Below are positions 10,691-20,897 of a stretch of DNA of 64,000 nt, piece by piece. The position numbers and the translations under genes are program-made. The notes under the pieces are model-generated. The model was given only the letters and a program-made list of their open reading frames with translations, was not told the DNA's origin and searched no databases. Every line of letters starts with the position of its first letter. The stretch's first letter is position 1. The DNA comes from Meghimatium bilineatum (taxonomy: Eukaryota; Mollusca; Gastropoda; Stylommatophora; Philomycidae): NCBI GenBank assembly GCA_034231615.1, contig CM067309.1, forward strand, positions 24,667,965 to 24,731,964, written 5' to 3'.

Positions 10691-10879
10691 CTTTTCAAAA
10701 CAAAACAACATAAATAATATCAATAGCCGATGTTTCCGCAGTAAGGTATACATAAAATACTAAGTGTAAATTACTAAAATAATATAGAAGTATAAAGGAT
10801 TTATTAATACAGAAAAATCATATTGCAGCAAATGGGATTTGAACCAGGGCTGCTCAAATGGCATCCACTCATCTCACAA

Positions 10880-11470
10880 CTTAATTCAACACGTTTTTCC
10901 ATCTTTGACCACACTCTCTATGTTCTGAATTCTGATTTTTTTGGCTTTGGCCATTTAAGTTGCATTGACCATGGTAAACCTGTGTCTAGTGTTTCTTTGA
11001 TTGTCTCTGCCCATCTATTTCTTGGTCTTCCTCGTGCCTTGTAGTCCGGTCTTCTGCTGATGTATGCATGAAGGGCTGGTTGTGCAGGTTCCATTCTCAT
11101 GACGTGAGCAAACCATCTGGTTTGCTGCCTCTCGATGTAGTCTTGACTTGAGATAACTTCTTTCCTGATATCTTCATTTCTCCGGCAGTCTCTTCGTGAC
11201 ATTTATAGCTTTCCTCAAACATCTCATTTTGCAAACAGTGATCTTTTTCGCTAGTGTCTTTGTCAAGGGCCATATTTGACATTCGTAACACAGAGATGGT
11301 ATAAAAAATACTGTTTATCAATTGTCGTTTTGTAGCCATGTAGATTGATGGGTGTTTATGTATTGGTGACAGCAGGTAAGTCACAGCATTGGCTTTTTGG
11401 CCCCTTGTTTCAATCTCTGTCGAATTTGCCATCCTTCATATATATGCTTCCTAGGTATTTCTTCATTTTC
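10880..11470 (-). pseudogene. LINE-E 3' fragment
   Basis: Minus-strand words in order: KYLGSIYM near 11450, CRRNEDIRKEVISSQDYIER near 11185-11130, RQQTRWFAHVMRMEPAQ, then YKARGRPRNRWAETIKETLD near 11045-10990. These are the C-terminal blocks of an RTE-like LINE, the same family as 1735-2190. Stops and shifts interrupt it. Confidence 0.75.
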
Positions 11471-11796
11471 TGTGCTTGCTCTGTTATAATCTTAACAAAT
11501 AAATCCTGTGATTTTCACCAGGGAGCATGAAGTATGTTGTACTGCTAGTTTCACATTTGAACTGTATTATTTGCACCTCGGATGGCTCATTTTGTGGTCC
11601 GGAAACCCAGCACATCCATTTTCATCATGCCTTTATTCGGGTCATGGGCTTCACTAGACTGTGACAGCCTGCCTATATATCTGTCGTAGGCACGCGGGTG
11701 TGTGATGACTCTTCACAGAGACTATTATCTTTCACGGGGTGTTCCCTAGTCTGTGAGCTTGCCTCATGTAATTAGACATTCTGTGCCTGTGCCCAT

Positions 11797-12175
11797 CAGG
11801 TACTGAAACTTTTTCTCATCCACGATCCTGGTTCCGGTTAAGGAAGAACTCGACAGGTGTCTTTCACCGACATCATGAAAGTCTCACCACGCGTTTGGGA
11901 GCATGGCTATTTTCTAGTTGAATGTCCTTGTCCCATTTGTGCCTGAACCCTTTCTCTCTGTGCATATGTTTCCAGTATAGGAAAGCTCAACAGTAGAGTT
12001 GGGTCAGGGCTGCCTGCCTTGTCCAATTTGTGCCTGAGCTTATCGGGTACTGAACCCTTTCTCTCTGCGCGCATATTTCCAGTGAAGCATGAAAATAGAG
12101 TTGTGTCTGATCCCATCAGGTACAGAACCCTTTCTCTCCGCAAGCATGTTTCCGGTACAGGAAAGCTCGACATTA
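11797..12175. repeat. Four diverged copies of a roughly 60-bp module
   Basis: A module of the type CCCATCAGGTACTGAACCCT-TTCTCTC, a C/G-rich word, CATGTTTCC, then GGAAAGCTCGAC occurs at about 11797, 11933, 12027 and 12111. Spacers are unequal (75, 32 and 24 bp or so). The module is not divisible into a simple tandem period. I do not recognise its origin. Confidence 0.65.
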
Positions 12176-12639
12176 GAAGTGGGCCAGGTATACTTTCTTT
12201 GCCTGACGTCCACGACTGGGTCTCTGCCCATAAAGATCACCGGTAAAATAGAAGCTTGTCACCAGCTAACAGAGATTGTAGTTCTGATTTTCTTGGAATG
12301 TTTCCTATTTCTATTTGCACTTGGTGCTGTGCTGCTCTTTCACTGTACTCAGTATGTTCTTTTCGTCTCTTGCCATGCACCTTTTCTTGTTTTCATTGGT
12401 CGCACCTACAATGCTCAGACCAAACTGACTATAGAGTCACTGTTATGTTGACAGTGCCACTGCATGTGTTAGCACAGTGGTGTCGGAGAAATTGAATGTC
12501 TCTTTTGTAGTCAATTCTCTTTCCATATGCTGCCTCCACATTCACGGACACAATCCCCAAAAGGTTTAGCCAGAATCAGCACGAGCAGCTGTTTCCAGGG
12601 TGCACCATGAGGAGGTACTTTTGGTTATCTGCTAACCCT

Positions 12640-13130
12640 GGGTCTGCCGAGAGCAGTGCGGTAACCTTTGCACCCATCCTAGGTATTTAAACTCTAGGAC
12701 TTGCTTTAGTTTTGTACCATTGACAGATAATTTAACTGGCCTGGTGTTCTGCCTATTACGCCTTTAGTCTGCTGAAGTGTGAAAACCATTTGGTCTGTTG
12801 GATCTTAATATACTCCAAGATTGGGGCGGTGCTGGTTCTTTGTCTAATGTCCTCATTTCTCATCTATATATGTTATAAACAATAGGGGGGATAGTACACA
12901 TCCCTGTCTCACTTCCGAATGGATTTGAAAATAATCGGATGTGCCTGAGCTTGTTCTTACTGCGTATTGACTATATATGCTCTGATGTAGGCTTATCAGA
13001 TATTGTGGAACTCCATATCTGTAATGTTATCAATAATTGTGCTCTATCCACTCTGTCAAAAGCTCTTGGTGTCTGGTCAATGAAAGCCAAATATAAATCT
13101 TGGTTATGTTCTGTTGCTCTTTCTGCGAGT
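12640..13130 (-). pseudogene. Scrambled LINE fragments (LINE-F and a related family)
   Basis: The minus strand gives AFDRVDRAQLLITLQI near 13060-13010 (reverse-transcriptase block), a broken R-Q-G-C-V-like word near 12905, QQTKWFSHFSRL near 12805-12770 (C-terminal block), then LKQVLEFKYLG near 12715-12685. The last word normally precedes the third, so the piece is rearranged or made of two insertions. It is clearly non-functional. Confidence 0.65.
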
Positions 13131-14480
13131 TGTTTGAGGGCAAAGATTGCATCTGTATAGCTTTAATTTTTTCAAAACACATTTGCGTGTTGAGCTGTGG
13201 TTCTATATATGTGCGTAGGCATTAGCACCAAAAAAAAATTATGTCCCCTTGAAGAATACGGCAACTAGTCTATTTCCTGAACATGCACGGCAGTGACCAC
13301 ATTTTAATTAGATTTCTAGTGTCCCTGATACTATTTGGCATATATAAGTGGACATTTGTGTGACATCAAGTCTTTTCTGTACTCATTTGGGTATCTATCT
13401 GACAAAAACAGTGGATATTGTTTGAGTAGCTTGTATTTTAACGCTGGGTATTGTGTATTTTCATTATCCATTTTTAATGTACTATTTCTTTCAACATGAA
13501 AGACATATGATGGCGACCCTGTTTAACCAAATGTTTTAAAAATGTTCACCATGGCCATGATGCTTGTCCGCATCTTGTTTTTTACAAACATCTTGGTAAC
13601 AAGACACAATCACATATATTTAAAGAAATATAATTGCCATCTTTTTATAATATTAAATGCTCTGTGTGTTTATGCATTTACAAAATTGCTAATATCTTTT
13701 TAAAAAAAGCTTGCGAAAGGTTTAGAAACTAGAAACTGGATATTTAAAAAGGGGTGGTATAAGGATAATTTTAAAGAAGGGGGGAGGTGGTGGTATAAAA
13801 AATAATTAAAGGGGGGGTTGAGGGGGGTCAGTAGAGTTATTATTTGAAATTATAAAATTATTGAAAAAAATATTCTGTATATGGCGAAAGCAGGGTTGCC
13901 TATTTTTAAGCTTTTCACTCTACATCTGGTGCTTTTTCATATAATCTGGCGCCAAGCTTATCTGACTATTTGACAAGGTCACAATAGTTTAGCGCTTTTC
14001 AGAACTGTGCGTTTTAATGCATTTTACCATTATTTAATGCTTTCTAATGATTATTAGGAACGTTTCTGGTACTTTTATGATGAAATGAGTTGGCAACACT
14101 GGGCGAAACGTGATCGGAAACCAATTATAGCCCACTCATTTCTACAGTAGAGCTTGTGATTTGTGTTATTCTCTTATGATTTGTATTAGAAATAATGCAT
14201 GGTTTGCGGAGAGTTTATCCGCGGTGGAACGGTGAATAAGGTAAGTGCTTCATTTTACTCATTTCACACTGTTTACATTTGTAATTAGGCGATTTCCACT
14301 TGTAAAACCACTGATCAAATCGACCAAATATTTTTTTTAATGTCCGCTACGCAACATGTGTGACATCACAGCGTGCGGCATTTCATTGGCCCACAGTATT
14401 TCTAGCGGAACTCCGTGACCTCGCCTACTTCAAAATGTAAACAGTGTGCTATTTATAGCGAAGTAGACGCCAGAAAGCAA
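13131..14480. other. AT-rich sequence without recognised genes
   Basis: It contains G-rich low-complexity runs near 13750-13830. A short GC-richer stretch at 14190-14245 ends in a strong donor-like AAG/GTAAGTGC, but no coding sequence precedes it. It may be part of the same unknown AT-rich repeat as 14480-14680. Confidence 0.35.
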
Positions 14481-14680
14481 GATTTACCTTATTTTGATAC
14501 AAAATTAATTCGAAAAAAATTAATAACTTCCCTCAGAATTGACGTAGAGACTTGGTTGAGGTATCGTTGGATTGCAATTTACAAGGTCTATCTAACTGTG
14601 GTATTTATAATGCTGTAAACTGTAAGTGTAAACCCATTTTGAAAATTTTGTCCTAATTCCTGTAACAAGCATTAAAATTA
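14480..14680 (+). repeat. Segment homologous to 23930-24105 (reverse strand)
   Basis: Words such as CAGAATTGACGTA, ACTTGGTTGAGGTAT, GATTGCAATTT and TTTTGAAAATTTTGTCC occur here and, reverse-complemented and in the same order, at 24105-23930. This is a dispersed AT-rich repeat of unknown type, perhaps a DNA transposon. The 67-codon reading frame across 14415-14618 is not conserved in the other copy. Confidence 0.65.
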
Positions 14681-15457
14681 AAATGATTACTTACAGATTA
14701 GGATAACAATTTTCCCTACTAGAATGCAAAATAAAAAGACCAAGATAGACTCTTCGCAGAACAACCATCAAAGATGGTGTGATTATGTTACACTATGTAT
14801 CTAAACAACATACAAGAATTACAGTACATTAGCCGTAGCCGTAGCACCACATCGCTCGAACTGGAGAGCTCTGTTCTGGTTTCTGCGTATTCGGCGCTGA
14901 AACTGAAATAACATAAGATGATAGATAGATATAATATTCCTACCTGCTGTGTTTACGGCGGTGCCCTCGGACTTGCGGCATGTCTGTTAATTACAACTGC
15001 TTTGAATTCAAAATAAATATAAGAAAATTCGTGTCTTGTGCAACTAGACTACATAAAATTATCGTCCCAAATTTCATCTGTTCAACTTTGTCACTAATAT
15101 GTCAGACACTGAAAGCATATCCTGTTTGAGAAAAACTTGGATTAGATGTTTGAAAACAAATTTTGATTCATCTTGATTACTCTCCTTTGAAATTAAGGTT
15201 GAGCTGCTGCAACGGAATTTCAACATCCTTCTCTAACATTGGTGCTGCATAGACTCTGGCAGATTATTATATAATATAATCTTAGAACGTGGGGGAGGGG
15301 AGGGGGGACGTTTATATAACGTGATGTAGTGTCAACATCAGCAAAGTGCAATGGAGACGGAGAGAGAAAACACATCCATGTAAACCACATCATAAGGACA
15401 GATGGAGAGGAGATGGGCACCACTAGTTAACCTTTTCCCCACTGAAATCCTACAATA
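14681..15457. other. No gene recognised
   Basis: AT-rich sequence with a G-rich patch at 15290-15310. It contains a short palindrome-like CCGTAGCCGTAGC near 14830. I see no coding remnant. Confidence 0.35.
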
Positions 15458-15468
15458 GATAATCACAC

Positions 15469-15650
15469 ACAGAGAATCAAATAAAGGCATGGACAGACAA
15501 CAAAAAGTAATGGACAGGGCAAGATATTTCCACACTCGTCCGCATTGATGATGATAGAATTCGCTTGAAAGGACTCTGTGTGCTGAAGAATTCAATGTGG
15601 TACCCCTACGACCCTGAAGGGTTACGGGTTTATTGATTGATTGATTGATT
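15469..15650 (+). mobile_element. LINE-B 5'-truncated insertion with 11-bp target-site duplication
   Basis: This is the last 182 bp of LINE-B, ending in its simple tail (TTGA repeats). The duplicated target is GATAATCACAC at 15458-15468 and 15651-15661. The coding end reads WTGQDISTLVRI near 15515. The insertion point falls at the edge of the LINE-A fragment to the right. Confidence 0.85.
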
Positions 15651-16235
15651 GATAATCACACCCCCTCTTTGGTAATCTCACTGACCAAATTCTGCACTTC
15701 TTTCTCCACAGCTGTGGGACACCCTTCTCTACATTCCCTGCTAAGTGATATTACTACTCTCAAACGAGCTTCGAAATATGTGGGTAGACTGATCTATTCC
15801 GCACCTGCTGCCACATCTTTCAATCTGCACACGCTTTGTATGACATCCTCAGCACGTCCCATCCACGACCTCCCTTCTCTTGTGTTTGCTGTCTTCAACT
15901 TTCTGCATTTCGGAATGCGGCGGGTGTTCCTTATCTGCATGTATTTTACGCCCGTGCACTGCAATACTGTAATCTGTGCTCGGCTGTTGGACAGTCAAGT
16001 AGGTATCGCATAACTCTTGTCAATGTGTCTCTTGTGCACCCAAGTATGATACGCATTACTGCATTCTGGATTATATGCAGTCTTTCGATCTGAGTTTGGC
16101 TAAGAGTCAGAATTGCCAGTGCATATTCCACCACAGCCACCACCAAACCTTGGTACAAAAGAAATAACAACCTCTGTTCACACTGCACAGCAGCCATAAC
16201 CTTCATTGCTCCTAAACCTTTGCCTGCCTACGTTG
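15651..16235 (-). pseudogene. LINE-A fragment (RT thumb to RNase H start)
   Basis: The minus strand encodes MKVMAAVQCEQRLLFLLYQG, ILGCTRDTLTRVM and CPTAEHRLQYC, in the order seen in the main LINE-A ORF at 20898-22118. It continues to the position where that ORF begins its RNase H domain. Both ends are cut off, and stops and shifts are present. Confidence 0.85.
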
Positions 16236-16433
16236 TGAAAAAATTAAAGAACAACACAGAGCATAAAATATTTCATCCCCTAAATATAGGTGGATATGAA
16301 ATACCAGACATGATATACGCATATGATACGATTCTTCTAACTACACACATATAACGGATAGAAATGATGATCATTAAAACAAAAACATAGAGCCAAAAAC
16401 AAAACCTTCAATTAAACATCAATGAATCAAACA

Positions 16434-17245
16434 ATAAACCCGTAACCCTACAGGGTCGTGGGGGTACCACATTGGATGCCTCAGCACACAGAGTCCTCTA
16501 GCGAATTCTATCCTTAGCGATGCGGGTGAGTGTGGAGATATCTTGCCCTGTCCATGTCTTTATTTGTCCTATTCTGCTACTTCTACCCTCGACAGTTCCC
16601 TGCAGTATTGTTTTTTACAAGGAATCGTACCTGCATACATGTCCGAACCATGCTAGTTTTCGTCGTTTCACTATTGAAAGCAATGGCTCCTGGACACCTG
16701 CACACATCTCTACTTTATTTCTTACGTACACATTGGTCTTATGTTGCCTATAGGAAATTCGTAGAATTCTTCTGTAGCATTTATACTCGAAAGCCTATAA
16801 TCTTCTCTCCATGTCCGCAGTGAGTGTCCAACTCTCACAACCATACAACACAACAGAAAGCACCAGCGACTTAAACAGTTTGATTTTCACTCCAACACTG
16901 ATGTTGCTTTTCCAAATCACAGTTAGCCTTGACAAGGACGCTAAAGCCATCTCCAGCCTTACTTTTAGTTCTGCTTTGCATTTACCATCGCTGCATATAC
17001 TGGATCCAAGGTATTTGAAGGTATTCACCTCTTCAAGCTTATGTCCATTCATTTACGATATTAGTCTAATTTTCTGTCTCTCTGCTGTTTACCAAGATTT
17101 TGCTCTTATCTGTATTGATTTCCATTCCGTACTTACTGGTAACTTTTTCCAACGTTGCTGTTAATTCTTGCAATGAGTGTTCTGGCCCAGCTATAAGATC
17201 AATATCATCAGCGAAACGCAAGTTGCAAATAGGGCGACCTCATTT
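16434..17245 (-). pseudogene. LINE-B 3' fragment
   Basis: Minus-strand blocks in order: a DIDLI-type word near 17205 (just after the reverse-transcriptase active site), NTFKYLGSSICSDGKCK near 17035-16985, KSNISVGVKIKLFKSLVLSV near 16910-16860, CESWTLTADMERR near 16835-16795, then a worn WFGHVC block and a 3' end with CCCTGTAGGGTTACGGGTTT read on the minus strand. It is an RTE-like LINE of the same family as 24124-24934 and 42849-43752. Endonuclease and most of the reverse transcriptase are lacking. Confidence 0.85.
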
Positions 17246-17394
17246 AATTCGTAAGGTCGCTGACCTTTCCGCAGGCGTATAGCGTGCCCATATTCCATGT
17301 GCCGATAACACAGTTTTCGGTAAGTTTAAGAGATGTGTTCTTTATTCTCTGTGTGTGATTATACATTGTAGCATTGTAGCATTGTAGCATTGGA

Positions 17395-17702
17395 GGAGTC
17401 TACTTTCTCCTCCCTACTTACTACTAACTTCTCCCCATACGTTTTTCTCACCTGTCATACTTCCACATCTTTGCTTCCCTCATTACCTATCTGCTATTGT
17501 CCTTCTCATTATAACGCTATTTGTCTCCATGTAAGATCTGTTTTATTGTGGTCATTTGTTTGTCCTGATGAAGGCTTTATAGTAAAAACGTCGTCTGTCT
17601 CTGTATCTCGTTGTTAAGTTGTTTTATTTTGGTAACACACCTACCTATTTTTGTATATCTTGACATTTTTCCCAGTGTTTTCCCAGCCACCTACTTCCTG
17701 TT
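17395..17702 (+). mobile_element. Penelope-like element terminal segment with CTGATGA...AAAAC motif
   Basis: The segment shares with 58500-59230 a C/T-rich stretch, then GTCCTGATGAAGGCTTTATA (17555) followed by GTAAAAACGTCGTCTGTC, and a tail with TTGGTAACACACCTACCTA. It abuts the outer end of the left inverted repeat of the Penelope-like element. The CUGAUGA core followed by a small hairpin and AAAAC resembles worn hammerhead motifs known in Penelope-like elements. Confidence 0.6.
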
Positions 17703-18314
17703 TAGTAACGCAAAATGAGGTAAACAGGTTACTAAAACACTTACCTAGCCTATTAATAAAAATATATTTTTAAAAAAACATACAATAAAACTAAACAGGA
17801 CAATTCTCGACGTATCGGCTCAAATTGAACCTTTTTCAAGAGACAAACAACAGAAAACGACAAAATAAAAAACAAAATAGATGTCTATATTTCATCAAGC
17901 CCCGTCTCCATAATAGCGCAGGGATGGCAACGCATCTAGTGAAAGTGAAAATGCGTGCATTCATTATAAACAAACCGAAAGTGGGAAATTAGAGACACTA
18001 TAGATGAGTGCGAATAATACAAGAAAAAGATAAGAAAAATACCCCTATAGTCACTCTATCAGACAGGCAGGTTTTAAGAACATAGTCACAACAGGCACGA
18101 CTGAAGGGAACAGAGACAGATGGGGACGTGAGAAAATATTCATGTGACAACCTAGCAAGGCTTGGAAACAACGATCCTAATAACAATACTGTGAACAGAG
18201 AACCATGGTCACCTACGCCAACAAGAATGGCATATGACAATGAAAGATGAGTAATGGTGAGGTTGTGTGGTGGTGGGGTGAGTGGGTTTGGGGAAGGAAG
18301 GATAGAAGAAGAAT
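17703..18314 (-). repeat. Left inverted repeat of Penelope-like element
   Basis: 612 bp matching, as reverse complement, 19808-20420 (613 bp) with only scattered differences. Outer end TAGTAACGCAAAATGAGGTA; inner end GATAGAAGAAGAAT. Inverted copies of the terminal region are typical of Penelope-like elements. Confidence 0.92.
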
Positions 18315-18329
18315 AACCAAAATAAGACG

Positions 18330-19022
18330 AGGGCCTTACGAGTAAGTACGAGGGTTCTTACTATTTCCCGCTCAGTGGCCCTCGTACCATCTATTAAGCA
18401 TACCTCTGATCGCCCAATATTGGCTATCACTTTTCATCCTCATAATATGCCGGCACTACGTATCCTATTACGACATTTCTCTATCCTCCAGTTAGATCCC
18501 ATCTCCAGTCCTGCATTTCCCTCTCTTCCACTAGTCGCTTTTCGGAGGGACAGAAACCTTCGGGATCTCTTAGTTCATTCTCGTCTGCGCACTTCTGCAG
18601 GTCAACTAGGAACTGTCCCTTGTCATCGAAATTGTTTGACTTGCCCTTTTGTTATTCTCACTCCTATTTTACAGTTTCCTAAATCACACTTTGATATTCA
18701 TGATTCTTTTTCATGTGTGTCCCGTAACTTAATATACTCTATCATATGTAAGCGTTGTGATATGAAGTATATTGGTGAGACTGGTAGACGTTTAGCTGAT
18801 AGATTCGCCGAACATTTGAGAGATATCACGAATCATCGTGACTCCCCAGTGGCTAATCATTTTAACAGCCCGTCACATCATGGTAGCTCTGATGTCTCTG
18901 TAACCGGTTTGTTACGTTGTTATACCGGTGACCGGCAACGTCAGTCCTTGGAATATCGTCTCATTTGTCATATGGGAGTCTTGCAACCACACGGAATGAA
19001 CATTAATCACCGTTTTGTTTGA
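18330..19022 (+). CDS. Penelope-like retroelement ORF, C-terminal part with GIY-YIG endonuclease (5'-truncated)
   Basis: The open frame (215 codons from the Met at 18375, readable a little further upstream) covers the C-terminal part of a Penelope-like protein. Around residues 15-25 lies the PILAITFHPHN-like linker word. Around residues 54-68 lies FRRDRNLRDLLV, a hallmark between the reverse-transcriptase thumb and the endonuclease. A Cys/His region follows (CHRNCLTCP). From about residue 118 comes the GIY-YIG domain, with IYSIICKRC and KYIGETGRRL and the catalytic-type Arg (ADRFAEH). The family uses this nuclease to open target DNA for reverse transcription. The reverse-transcriptase core is missing, so this copy is dead, although the remaining frame has no stops. 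Confidence 0.9.
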   Translation, partial: RALRVSTRVLTISRSVALVPSIKHTSDRPILAITFHPHNMPALRILLRHFSILQLDPISSPAFPSLPLVAFRRDRNLRDLLVHSRLRTSAGQLGTVPCHRNCLTCPFVILTPILQFPKSHFDIHDSFSCVSRNLIYSIICKRCDMKYIGETGRRLADRFAEHLRDITNHRDSPVANHFNSPSHHGSSDVSVTGLLRCYTGDRQRQSLEYRLICHMGVLQPHGMNINHRFV

Positions 19023-19807
19023 GTTACCCACCTTTTCTTTATACCCTCTACTCCCGTATTGCACTGATTCTTGTAATTATTTGTCTTTGTACACTTTCGT
19101 GAATAATTATTATTTTTGTGTTTGCCGTTCTTCTATATAATTCCTTTATGTCTTCTTTCTTTTGTGTATGTCAATATGTGATTATTTTGTACTCTGCCAT
19201 TTTGTTATTGTTAAATCATTTACATATTTAGATTTTGATTTCCTCGTTTTTATTGCAGTTGTCTCTTCGATGGGTGCCCACACATGTATAGTTATTTGTA
19301 TATGCATTTCGTTTTACATGGTTCTATGTATCCACACAATTACTTTGGGCCACACATTTGTATGTATACATATGCAGTTGTTATAGCATTATCTTTATGT
19401 GAACGAGCGTTTATATTTACATTAATATATGTATATGTTTCTATGTGTACGAATGTTCATGTTATTATTTATGTGAGAAAGTGTTTATGTGCATGAATGT
19501 TCATATTTATGTATACATATATATATGTATATTTATGTGAGCGCTTTTTTATGTTAATGCACGTATCTCCATTCTGTGTCAATGTGTATACCTATTCTGG
19601 TGTGAGCCCTTTCCTGTGTGTGGATACATTTACATGCCTGTGCATTTTGTGTGGGTATCCTTCACACATCTGTGTCCATCTTGTTATGTGTTTATTTCTT
19701 GACTCTTGGTGTGTGTTTACATTTCTATGTATGTTTAGGTTTGGTTTTATGTATATGTTTATGTCTATATTTGGTTTCACATTCATTCCATGCGTTTTCA
19801 AATGTTG

Positions 19808-20420
19808 ATTCTTCTTCTATCCTTCCTTCCCCAAACCCACTCACCCCACCACCACACAACCTCATCATTACTCATCTATCATTGTCATATGCCATTCTTG
19901 TTGGCGTTGGTGACCATGGTTCTCTGTTCACAGTATTGTTATCAGGATCGTTGTTTCCAAGCCTTGCTAGGTTGTCAAACGAATATTTTCTCACGTCCCC
20001 ATCTGTCTCTGTTCCCTTCAGTCGTGCCTGTTGTGACTATGTTCTTAAAACCTGCCTGTCTGATAGAGTGACAATAGGGGTATTTTTCTTATCTTTTTCT
20101 TTTATTATTCTTGCACTCATCTATAGTGTCTCTAATTTCCCACTTTCGGTTTGTTTATAATGAATGCACGCATTTACACTTTCACTAGATGCGTTGCCAT
20201 CCCTGCGCTATTATGGAGACGGGGCTTGATGAAATATAGACATCTATTTTGTTTTTTATTTTGTCGTTTTCTGTTGTTTGTCTCTTGAAAAAGGTTCAAT
20301 TTGAGCCGATACATCGAGAATTGTCCTGTTTAGTTTTATTGTATGTTTTTTTAAAATATATTTTTATTAATAGGCTAGGTAAGTGTTTTAGTAACCTGTT
20401 TACCTCATTTTGCGTTACTA
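19808..20420 (+). repeat. Right inverted repeat of Penelope-like element
   Basis: 613 bp forming the inverted partner of 17703-18314. It lies downstream of the GIY-YIG ORF and its long AT-rich 3' region (19023-19807, rich in TATGT words). It contains a worn CTTGAAAAAGG...GAGCCGATAC motif near 20284, comparable with the terminal motif at 17555. Confidence 0.92.
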
Positions 20421-20876
20421 TTTGTTCATTAGGTTACTGCGGCACCATCCACTTTGTCGGACACCCTCTTTTGGTTATTTATACTTCCTGTTTAGGGTTG
20501 TTACCCTACACTGGAAGATTTATCCCTTGGCCTTGGAACACAAGCTCGAGCTCCAATCACCCATATGTTAACGGCAAGAGCGGTAACAAGAAACCTGGGG
20601 AAAGACAATAGACAACAAAAAAAAACTAACAAAGAAATTTTTGTATAAAAAAACATAATTAAAAAAAGGTGCAAATTTAAACAGCTTATGTGATTGTATA
20701 CTGTTATAAAGATACAAAAGTTATACTTCTTAGATCATAAATTTTTCCAGTTGCAACATAAGCCTACGGGTGCAAGACTTGGTCTATAAATAGAACAACA
20801 GCAAACAAAAATGTCGACATTCGAACTGAATGAAGTGTTATAGGACAATATTAAGAATTTCTTGAACAAATAAAAT
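20421..20876. other. Mostly unassigned; a short LINE 3'-end-like word
   Basis: AAGCTCGAGCTCC...CACCCATATGTTAACGGCAA at 20542-20577 resembles, in the opposite strand, the LINE tail at 30185-30230. The rest is AT-rich and unrecognised. Confidence 0.4.
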
Positions 20877-20897
20877 AAGGAACGGTTAGTTAGTTAG

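Noticed and set aside
14415-14618. A possible exon coding for 67 residues ending in a basic/Tyr-rich tail
   Set aside because: The homologous segment at 23930-24105 does not keep the frame, so it is probably repeat sequence.
19162-19808. Overlapping plus-strand frames rich in Cys, Phe and Val after the GIY-YIG ORF
   Set aside because: Low-complexity TATGT/TGTGT-rich 3' region of the Penelope-like element. Composition explains the open frames.
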